From NCBI GenBank assembly GCA_018814045.1, contig JAHJAR010000320.1:1-37221 (forward strand): DNA of 37,221 nt. Reading direction: 5' to 3'. This DNA comes from Planctomycetota bacterium. Its GTDB lineage: Bacteria; Planctomycetota; Phycisphaerae; UBA1845; Fen-1342. Position 1 is the first letter of the stretch. Each line of letters starts with the position of its first letter. This document shows positions 9,805 to 16,008 of this stretch, piece by piece. Under the pieces are notes generated by a model that made no database searches, had not been told where the DNA came from, and saw only the letters and a program-made list of their open reading frames with translations. The translations under genes and the position numbers were made by a program.

Positions 9805-10125
9805 TCAGCCCGGATCGCGTCGGAAAACAGCGACGATGTCCTCGACCGGTACAACGAACAGTCGATTATCACCCTCGAAATCGACCGGGATCGCGTTCTT
9901 GGGGTTGAAAAGGACCCTTTCGTACTGCGCAATCGGATAGTCGTCGTCGCGTTCTATCAAGGCGGAGACCGCAACGATACGTCCGGTAATCGTCGGAATT
10001 TCGATGTTGTCCGGAAGCTGGATGCCGCCCTTGGTCGTCTTCTTGTCTTCGTCTTTGCGAATCAGAACCCGTTTGCCTAGCGGTTCCACGACTTCCAGTT
10101 GCTTTCCGCGGCTGGCTTGGTTCAT
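9805..10125 (-). CDS. groES: GroES-like 10-kDa cochaperonin (no groEL beside it)
   Basis: 106-residue protein of the Cpn10 family, which caps GroEL-type chaperonin rings in the cytoplasm. The N-terminal strand PLGKRVLIRKDED, the mobile-loop region KKTTKGGIQLPDN, the turn GRIVAVSALIERDDDYPI and the closing VVPVEDIVAVFRR follow the Cpn10 plan. The sequence is divergent: the central region has an acidic ERDDDYP and the usual lysine-bearing loop is altered. No groEL lies next to it and no CIRCE operator (TTAGCACTC-N9-GAGTGCTAA) is present upstream, unlike a standard heat-shock groESL operon. ATG 10125 is preceded by GAGAGG at a good distance. It is divergent from larB with 86 bases between. It may be an accessory paralogue; family call firm, role less so. 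Confidence 0.82.
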   Translation of the reverse strand: MNQASRGKQLEVVEPLGKRVLIRKDEDKKTTKGGIQLPDNIEIPTITGRIVAVSALIERDDDYPIAQYERVLFNPKNAIPVDFEGDNRLFVVPVEDIVAVFRRDPG

Positions 10126-10211
10126 GCCGATCCTCTCGTATACTGCCCACATGGCGGCGGGCCGGCGTCGCGCCGCCAGCAGCGCCCCGGAGTCAATCAG
10201 GAGCCAATGTA

Positions 10212-11000
10212 GTGGACACGCCGACGCTACGCAATCTGCTCGAGCAGGTCGCTGACGGCCATTTGGATGTCGCCGCGGCACTGGAGCGGCTGCGCACGTT
10301 TCCGTTCGAGGACGTCGAGTTTGCCCGCATCGACCACCAACGCGCGCTGCGCTGTGGTTTTCCCGAGGTCATTTTCGGGCAGAACAAGACCGCCCAGCAG
10401 GTCGAGGAGATTTTCGCTCGGCTCGCGGCCGACGGCAATAACGTCCTCGCGACCCGTGTTGAAGCAGAAGCGGCGGCGGCCGTCCAGCGGCGCGTGCCCG
10501 AGGCCGACTATAACGAGCTCGCCCGGACGGTGAGCTTGCGGCAGAAGAGCGAACCGCAGAGCGATGGGTTCATCGGCATCATATGTGCCGGCACGGCCGA
10601 CCTGCCTGTCGCCGAGGAAGCCCGTGTCACCGCCGAGATGATGAACCAGCGGACGCAGAAGCTCTACGACGTCGGTGTGGCCGGACTGCACCGCCTGGTG
10701 GCCGAATGTCGGGCCTTGCGCGAGGCGAATGTGCTGGTAGTCGTGGCTGGGATGGAGGGCGCATTGCCCAGCGTAGTGGGTGGGCTGGTGGAAGCCCCGA
10801 TCATCGCGGTGCCCACGAGCGTGGGCTATGGGGCGAGCTTCCGCGGGCTGAGTGCCTTGCTGGCGATGTTGAATAGCTGCGCCGCTGGCGTGTCAGTGGT
10901 GAACATTGATAACGGCTTCGGCGGCGGCCACCAGGCCGCGTTGATCAATCGCGTGGCCGCGCGTACCAACGCCGCGCGGCCGGCCGCGCCCACAGGATGA
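10212..11000 (+). CDS. larB: LarB, nickel-pincer cofactor biosynthesis carboxylase/hydrolase
   Basis: LarB carboxylates the pyridinium ring of nicotinic acid adenine dinucleotide and hydrolyses the phosphoanhydride, the first step of the nickel-pincer nucleotide cofactor of lactate racemase and related enzymes. It is PurE-related. Diagnostic stretches are CGFPEVIFGQNKT, ADYNELARTV, ICAGTADLPVAEEARVTAEM, LYDVGVAGLHRL and VAGMEGALPSVVGGLVEAPIIAVPTSVGYGASFRG-LSALLAMLNSCAAGV (shown here in two parts). The 262 residues fit the family. The start is GTG 10212, 8 bases after AGGAG. nnrD starts 4 bases after the stop. LarC and LarE, which complete the pathway, are not in this window, and no LarA-like enzyme is seen, so the product enzyme is unknown. 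Confidence 0.93.
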   Translation: MDTPTLRNLLEQVADGHLDVAAALERLRTFPFEDVEFARIDHQRALRCGFPEVIFGQNKTAQQVEEIFARLAADGNNVLATRVEAEAAAAVQRRVPEADYNELARTVSLRQKSEPQSDGFIGIICAGTADLPVAEEARVTAEMMNQRTQKLYDVGVAGLHRLVAECRALREANVLVVVAGMEGALPSVVGGLVEAPIIAVPTSVGYGASFRGLSALLAMLNSCAAGVSVVNIDNGFGGGHQAALINRVAARTNAARPAAPTG

Positions 11001-11004
11001 GAGC

Positions 11005-11922
11005 ATGCCCACACCCGCGCCGCCGCCAACTCTGGTCACCGATCTGCCGCGTCTCGCCCCGCGCGCGGAGTGTACGCACAAGGGGGAGACGGGGCGGGTT
11101 GCCATCATCGCCGGCAGCCGTGGCATGAGCGGCGCGGCGTGCCTGGCGGCCCTGGGTGCGTTGCGTGGCGGCGCCGGGCTGGTTCGCGTGCTGGCGCCGG
11201 CCTCGGTGCAGCCGATAGTGGCGTCGAGCGAGCCCTGTGCGATGACCGTTCCGCTGAGTGAGGATGAACGTGGGCGCATCGCTTCGTCGGCAACTCCGAC
11301 GATTCTCGAAAGCCTGGCATGGGCAGACGTGGTGGCGCTGGGACCGGGCCTGGGGCTGAGTGGCGAAGTGACCGGTGTGGTCTCCACCGTACTGACGAAG
11401 TTTGCCGGCCCCGTCGTGCTGGACGCCGACGGTCTCAATTCGATCTCCGGCGTGCGAGATTGGTGGAAATCGCGCGCGGGCCGTGTGACCGTTGTTACGC
11501 CGCACCCCGGTGAAATGGCCCGACTTCGTCAAGGGGCGGGCCTGCCCGAAACCAGGGGGCAGAGTGATGCTGCACGGCGCGAGGTGGCGGTCGAATTCGC
11601 GCGCTTGACCGGGGTAACCGTCGTGCTCAAAGGGTATGCAACGGTCGTGGCGACGCCGGTGGTAATCTACATAAACACCACGGGCAATCCCGGGATGGCG
11701 ACGGGCGGGATGGGGGATGTGCTGACGGGACTCGTCGCGGCGTTGTTGGGCCAGGGACTGGCCGCGTTCGATGCCGCGCGGTTGGGCGTCTACTGCCACG
11801 GTGCCGCCGCCGACCGGCTCGAGCAGCAGATTGGTCCGCGCGGCTATTTGGCGCGGGAAGTGGCGGATGCAGTGCCCCAAGCCCTGGCACAGGCGTCGCG
11901 TCCGCCGCTCGGGTTCAAGTAA
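11005..11922 (+). CDS. nnrD: ADP/ATP-dependent (S)-NAD(P)H-hydrate dehydratase
   Basis: Repairs NADHX/NADPHX, the hydrated damage products of NAD(P)H, by ADP- or ATP-driven dehydration. This is the ribokinase-fold YjeF C-terminal (carbohydrate kinase) domain alone; the epimerase domain (NnrE/YjeF-N), often fused in front, is absent here. Signatures: THKGETGRVAIIAGSRGMSGAA near the N-terminus (nucleotide-binding edge), ALGPGLG, VLDADGLNSIS, TPHPGEMARL, VVLKGYATVVA and the catalytic GNPGMATGGMGDVLTG. The 305 residues are right for a single-domain protein. Start ATG 11005 has AGGATGAG in front. The 4-base gap to larB argues for one transcript. Both genes touch nicotinamide/nicotinate dinucleotides, so a shared theme is possible, but that is inference. 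Confidence 0.92.
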   Translation: MPTPAPPPTLVTDLPRLAPRAECTHKGETGRVAIIAGSRGMSGAACLAALGALRGGAGLVRVLAPASVQPIVASSEPCAMTVPLSEDERGRIASSATPTILESLAWADVVALGPGLGLSGEVTGVVSTVLTKFAGPVVLDADGLNSISGVRDWWKSRAGRVTVVTPHPGEMARLRQGAGLPETRGQSDAARREVAVEFARLTGVTVVLKGYATVVATPVVIYINTTGNPGMATGGMGDVLTGLVAALLGQGLAAFDAARLGVYCHGAAADRLEQQIGPRGYLAREVADAVPQALAQASRPPLGFK

Positions 11923-11968
11923 GGTGCCGATGAGTTGCGCTGCCGGTGCATCTGTGGTGAGATGGGCT

Positions 11969-12100
11969 AGAAGCTATCCCAAAACCGTCCAGAGGTGGGC
12001 AGCAGAACCGAGCCGCGCGCGTAAGCAAGCGGTTCTTCGGCAACCGCTCGCTTACGGTCGCGGCTCGGATGAGATGCAAACAGCGTGAGGCACTACGCTA
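11969..12100. repeat. Dispersed hairpin element, copy A
   Basis: Member of a four-copy family in this window. The left end AGAAGCTATCCCAAAACC (11969) is followed by a ~22-base spacer, then a core hairpin: left arm 12008-12034 starting CCGAGCCGCG, a short loop CTTCGGC, right arm 12042-12068 ending CGCGGCTCGG. About 24 of 27 arm positions pair. The right terminal inverted repeat seen in copies C and D is missing. Instead a box GTGAGgCACTACgCTA lies at 12085-12100, shared with copy B. The copy lies wholly between nnrD and the sulfatase-like gene and accounts for most of that gap. Bases 11969-12068 match copy D (36055-36154) at about 93 of 100 positions by hand alignment, without gaps. Confidence 0.88.
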
Positions 12101-12116
12101 GGGCAGCCGACATCTG

Positions 12117-14180
12117 ATGGAGCAGAACGCGGAGACAACGCTGCTGTCGGCGAGGGAGGAACGGAGAGGCTGTTCGGTCTGGCGCGCGGTGGGGATCGGC
12201 GTGTGTGTCGCGGTCATGGGCGGTGCGCTGCTGGCCACGCTGGAGACGGCCGCCGCCCTGGTGGTCGTTAGCAAGCACATCCGAGAGGAACCTCTGCCGA
12301 TCGGCGTGCTCGTTGCCACAGTGGGAAAAGCCGCGGCTACGCATACGATACTGTGGCTGCCCGTTATGGCGGTAGTTGCTGGGCTGTATGGACTGCTGGT
12401 TCGTCGCCGGGCGGCACATCCCTGGGCGGCGTTGTTGGCGGCGATTGTGCTGCTGGCCGGGCTGGTCGTAGTGCCTGCTGATCTGGCATTGGCGAGAATC
12501 GGGGGCAGCCTGTCGCTGGTGCTGGGCGTGCTGGGTGTTGTGGCGACCAGCTCGATTGTGTACGTGCTCGTGCGCGTAAGCGCAGGGTGGGCCGGGCCGC
12601 GGCGTGCCGACGGCGTCTTGTACGGATTGACCGGGGCCTGCGGCTTGCTCACCGTCATCACCGGCACCGGCTTCGCGCGCTCGGCGCTGTTTGACGCGGC
12701 GCGCTACCGTATGCCGGCGGGGCGGCCCGCAGCAGTGACGCGCGCCGGTCCCAACGTGCTGTGGATCGTGTTGGACACGGTGCGTGCGGATTACACGAGT
12801 GTGCTGGGCTATGAGCGGCCGACGACGCCGTTTCTGGAGCGCTGGGCGGCTGGGGCGCTGCTGTTCGAACACGCGGTTGCCAATGGCATCTGGACGATTC
12901 CCTCGCACGCATCGATGTTCACCGGGCTGAGCGTGCGGGCGCACGGCATGGATCACGTATTCCCGCGGTTGGACCGGCGTCATCGCACCGTGGCCGAAGA
13001 GTTGACGTCCGCCGGCTACCGGACAGTCGCGTTCAGCAACAACCCACTGATCTCGCCCGAGACCGAACTGACGCGGGGATTTGCCGAACACCATTCGCTG
13101 TACCATCTGCAACATTTGGGGCGTTTTTCGCTCCAGCTTCTGTGGGAGAAGTGGGGAACCGGACCGATTTTGCCCTGGCTGGGGGGGGACTATGGTGCCG
13201 CCCTGACGCACGACCTGGTGGCCCGGTGGCTGGCCGAGCAGGCCGAGGATCCCGCGCCGTTCTTTCTGTTCATAAATTACATGGAGGCCCATCTGCCCTA
13301 CAACGTGCCCCGGCGCTATCGACAGATGTTTCTGTCCGAGCCACAGGTCGCGCGTTCGTATGAACTACGGCGCAGGGTCTATGGCGACCTGGTGGCGGCG
13401 TTGCATCAGCGTTTCAATATCGAGGGGGGCGATTTCGTTACGCCCGAGGACGTCGAGGTGTTGCGGGGTCTGTACGCGGCGGCGATTCGCTACCTCGATG
13501 ACCGTGTGGCGGAGATGATCCAGGCGTTCGAACAGCGCGGCTTGCTGGACGAGACACTGGTCGTGATCGTGACTGACCATGGCGAACACCTGAATACGCA
13601 TGGAATGTGGTCGCACTGCTGTCAGGTGTACGACGACGTGATTCGTGCGGCGCTGCTGATACGCGAACCCGGCCGGCGGGAGGGCCGGCGCGTGACGACG
13701 TCGGTGCAGGTCGCCGACCTCTTCCCAACTGTTCTGCGGGTGACGCGCGGCGCGGCTGCTCCGCAAGTGGGTCATGATGTTTGCGATCTGGTGGCTTTGG
13801 CGGAACAGGAGCGCGAAGTACGGGTTGTGTTCGCGGAGTACAACGGTCCCGACCGGGATTCGTTGCAGCGCATGCGCAGCAGTTCCAAGCGCGAGATCGC
13901 GCGCCGCGTTCAGCCGCAGGTGGCGGCGACCGACGGCCGTTTCAAGTACATTCACAGCCGCAGCGGCCGGCAGGAACTCTATAATCTGGTTGAAGATCCG
14001 GGGGAGTTGCATAACCTCGTGGCGTCGAACCAGCGGCAGGCCAGCCGCTTCGCCCACCTCCTGGCAGACTGGCGGGCAGCGGTGCCGCCGTTTCAACCCG
14101 GGGGCGCGTCGTCCGGGACGGCGATGTCGCCGGAGATGATCGAAGCGCTGCGCAGCCTGGGGTACCTGGAAGATCAGTGA
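12117..14180 (+). CDS. Membrane-anchored sulfatase-fold (alkaline-phosphatase superfamily) hydrolase
   Basis: 687 residues. The first ~190 contain about five hydrophobic helices (roughly 22-50, 62-95, 103-122, 130-152, 166-185). They are followed by a sulfatase-type catalytic domain presumably outside the membrane: LWIVLDTVRADY (metal ligand D220), a GIWTIPSHASMFTG nucleophile loop, VVIVTDHGEHLNTHGMWSH, and the C-terminal FKYIHSRSGRQELYNLVEDPGELHNL typical of sulfatases. In true sulfatases the loop is CxPxR and the Cys becomes formylglycine. Here Thr260 occupies that position (T-I-P-S-H), so maturation as a sulfatase is unlikely; phosphoester, phosphonate or phosphoglycerol chemistry is more likely. 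Substrate unknown. The ribosome site before ATG 12117 is weak. A glycosyltransferase lies downstream, so a cell-envelope role is possible (inference). Confidence 0.85.
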   Translation: MEQNAETTLLSAREERRGCSVWRAVGIGVCVAVMGGALLATLETAAALVVVSKHIREEPLPIGVLVATVGKAAATHTILWLPVMAVVAGLYGLLVRRRAAHPWAALLAAIVLLAGLVVVPADLALARIGGSLSLVLGVLGVVATSSIVYVLVRVSAGWAGPRRADGVLYGLTGACGLLTVITGTGFARSALFDAARYRMPAGRPAAVTRAGPNVLWIVLDTVRADYTSVLGYERPTTPFLERWAAGALLFEHAVANGIWTIPSHASMFTGLSVRAHGMDHVFPRLDRRHRTVAEELTSAGYRTVAFSNNPLISPETELTRGFAEHHSLYHLQHLGRFSLQLLWEKWGTGPILPWLGGDYGAALTHDLVARWLAEQAEDPAPFFLFINYMEAHLPYNVPRRYRQMFLSEPQVARSYELRRRVYGDLVAALHQRFNIEGGDFVTPEDVEVLRGLYAAAIRYLDDRVAEMIQAFEQRGLLDETLVVIVTDHGEHLNTHGMWSHCCQVYDDVIRAALLIREPGRREGRRVTTSVQVADLFPTVLRVTRGAAAPQVGHDVCDLVALAEQEREVRVVFAEYNGPDRDSLQRMRSSSKREIARRVQPQVAATDGRFKYIHSRSGRQELYNLVEDPGELHNLVASNQRQASRFAHLLADWRAAVPPFQPGGASSGTAMSPEMIEALRSLGYLEDQ

Positions 14181-14630
14181 TCCGTTGCGGTCTTCGTGCG
14201 ACGGTGAAGCAGATCAGGACTGTGGGGACCAGTCGGTTTCTTGAACACATCCCAAAACTCCGTCCGAGCCGCGATCGTCAGGGAGCGGTTGTGTCGAGAA
14301 CCGGTCGGCGCCGCCGGCAACCGCTCCCTCACGGTCGCGGCTCGGAAAGATACCGTAATTGTGAGCCACTACACTACGTTGGCGCGGATGGCCGCCTGCA
14401 AATCGTCTGCGCGGTCGGTTTCGGCTGGGAACAGCCGATGCTACGCTGTGTGGCAGGCGGGCGAGCGAACAGCGCTTGACGCGCTGGCCGGCGGAATCAC
14501 GCGGGCCTGCACCGCGGCAGACGGGTGACTGCGCGTGACCCCGGCAGGAGACCAGGATCATCTTCGATCGGCGGCGACAGAACGTACCAATCGTCATTGC
14601 GTTCCCGGCGAGACGGGCGGAGTGTTGTCC
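14181..14630. other. 450-base gene-free stretch between sulfatase-like gene and glycosyltransferase
   Basis: I see no convincing gene here. The stretch carries hairpin element copy B (about 14243-14376). Open frames through it owe their length to the GC-rich repeat and have repeat-derived peptides such as PLPHGRGSE. Bases 14377-14534 show no recognisable motif. Bases 14535-14630 are in frame with the glycosyltransferase from a GTG at 14535, but they encode a sequence with no resemblance to the family, so I leave them out of the gene. No good promoter was identified. Confidence 0.6.
14243..14376. repeat. Dispersed hairpin element, copy B
   Basis: The left end is GAACACATCCCAAAACTCC, which matches the reverse complement of the right end of copy C. 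The spacer found in copies A and D is absent, so the core follows at once. The left arm is 14264-14290 (starting CCGAGCCGCG) and the right arm 14319-14345 (ending CGCGGCTCGG). About 25 of 27 positions match as an inverted repeat, and one of the two differences would be a G-U wobble in RNA. The loop is 28 bases, much longer than in the other copies and itself GC-rich. At 14361-14376 the box GTGAGcCACTACaCTA recurs, 15 bases after the core, as in copy A. The element is intergenic. Confidence 0.86.
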
Positions 14631-15725
14631 GTGCGGGTGATGCTGCTGGTTACTGATCTGGAACGGGGGGGAACGCCGCTGCGCATTGCCCGTCTGGCGT
14701 GCGGGCTCCGGGCGGCGGGCGCGGATGTGTCGGCTGGCTGTCTGGCGCCTCCTGGTCCGGTCAGTGCCGAATTGGAGGCACGGGGAATCGACACTTTCTC
14801 CTGCGCGGCGCGCGACGCCCGCGATGTGCGAGCGTTGCAGCGATTGGCGCGGCAGGTGCGGCGTCTGAGGCCGGACCTGATTCACGCCACGCTTACCCAC
14901 GCGAATGTTGCGGCGCGTGTGGTCGGGCTGGTGTGCCATGTGCCAGTGCTGACCTCGACGGCGACGATCGAGGTGGAGCGCCGCTGGCACCGCTGGGCGG
15001 AATTGCTGACGGCACGGCTGGACCGTGGCCATATCGTCAATAGTGAGACACTCGCTCGCCACGTTGCGGAGGCGTTCTGGCTGCCGGAGCGACACATCCA
15101 CGTGGTCCCGCCGCTACTGGCGCCCGTCCCGCGGCGCACCGAGCGTGCCGCGGCACGGGAACGGCTGGGCATCCCCGCGCACGAGTTCGTGGTGCTGTGG
15201 GTCGGGCGGCTGGATCCGGTCAAGCGCATCGACCTGATAGTGCGGTGTGCCGAGATCATGGGTGTCGTACCGTGCCGGTTTTTGCTGGCGGGTGACGGTC
15301 CGCAACGGCCGGCCGTGGAGCAGATGGTCCGGTTGAGCAGCAGCGCGCCACGGCTGCATCTGTTGGGTTGGCAGACGGGGCTCGGGCCGTTGCTGTCGGC
15401 GGCGGATGCGTTTCTGTTTCCGTCGCTGACCGAGGGCATGCCCAACGCGGTGCTGGAGGCGATGCAATTCGGATTGCCGGTGGTGGGCAGCGACGTGCCA
15501 ACGCTACGTGAGCTGTCGGGCGCGGGAACGCGGTTGATGCTGGTCGAAAGCGCCGAGCCGAAGGCGTTCGCGGATGCCCTGCTGTGGCTGCGTGAGAACG
15601 ACGACCACCGGCTGGCGCTGGGGCAACGTGCGGCCGCCTGGGTGGCGGGCGTCGGCGATTCGCGGGTGGCGGTGTGGGCTGTGCTGGGAGTATATCGGCG
15701 CGTGGTTCCGCGACGGCGTTGGTGA
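14631..15725 (+). CDS. GT4-family glycosyltransferase
   Basis: GT-B fold, retaining glycosyltransferase family 4, a cytoplasmic or membrane-associated enzyme that adds sugars from a nucleotide-sugar donor to an envelope glycan or lipid; donor and acceptor cannot be read from the sequence. Landmarks: N-terminal LLVTDLERGGTPLRIARL (acceptor-side Rossmann domain with the GG loop), LRPDLIHATLTHANVAAR, then the donor domain VLWVGRLDPVKRIDLIVR, FLLAGDGPQRP, LHLLGWQTGLGPLLSAADAFLFPSLTEGMPNAVLEAMQFG (in parts) with the EX7E motif, and GLPVVGSDVPTLREL. The frame opens at GTG 14535, but GTG 14631 places GGCGGAG 8 bases upstream and starts the protein at VRVMLLVTDL; GTG 14637 and ATG 14640 are close alternatives. 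The final ~15 residues are basic. No full polysaccharide cluster surrounds it. Confidence 0.88.
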   Translation: MRVMLLVTDLERGGTPLRIARLACGLRAAGADVSAGCLAPPGPVSAELEARGIDTFSCAARDARDVRALQRLARQVRRLRPDLIHATLTHANVAARVVGLVCHVPVLTSTATIEVERRWHRWAELLTARLDRGHIVNSETLARHVAEAFWLPERHIHVVPPLLAPVPRRTERAAARERLGIPAHEFVVLWVGRLDPVKRIDLIVRCAEIMGVVPCRFLLAGDGPQRPAVEQMVRLSSSAPRLHLLGWQTGLGPLLSAADAFLFPSLTEGMPNAVLEAMQFGLPVVGSDVPTLRELSGAGTRLMLVESAEPKAFADALLWLRENDDHRLALGQRAAAWVAGVGDSRVAVWAVLGVYRRVVPRRRW

Positions 15726-15766
15726 GCGAGCGTACCCTACAAAACGGAGCCGCGACTCCCTTGAAC

Positions 15767-15849
15767 CCGAGCCGCGCATGTAAACAAGCGGTTCTTCCGC
15801 AACCGCTTCCTTACGGTCGCGGCTCGGAGGGAGTTTTGGGATGGGTTCT
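15767..15849. repeat. Dispersed hairpin element, copy C
   Basis: Core hairpin with left arm 15767-15793 (CCGAGCCGCG...), loop CTTCCGC, and right arm 15801-15827 (ending CGCGGCTCGG). It is followed by a right terminal repeat GGAGTTTTGGGATGGGTTCT ending at 15849, whose reverse complement matches the left end of copy B. The normal left end is replaced by bases 15736-15766, which include another GGAGCCGCGACTCCC segment, as if a second partial copy were joined on. It lies between the glycosyltransferase stop and the PEP/pyruvate-binding gene. A lone TATAAT at 15914-15919 lies downstream without a convincing -35 box. Confidence 0.86.
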
Positions 15850-16008
15850 ATTTACGGCCGAGTCAGGGGAATACGTGAGCTGGGTGGGGCCGACCGCGCT
15901 CGGTTGTCGCCGCTATAATCGCGTCCGCCGCGACGTCGGCTACACTAGAATCGCGCGTTTGCGGCGGTATGGAGCGCGGTGATGATTACCAGGGCGAGGC
16001 AGGGTTAG

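Noticed and set aside
10126-10211. CIRCE or other heat-shock operator before the GroES-like gene
   Set aside because: No TTAGCACTC...GAGTGCTAA inverted repeat is present in the divergent gap.
14214-15101. Open frame with peptides of the SRDREGAV/PLPDDRGSD type
   Set aside because: These peptides are translations of the hairpin repeat (copy B), not a protein. Similar peptides appear at copies A, C and D.
15897-15946. Promoter for the PEP/pyruvate-binding gene around TATAAT 15914-15919
   Set aside because: The -10 is perfect but no acceptable -35 hexamer is found at 15-19 bases; kept only as a remark under copy C.
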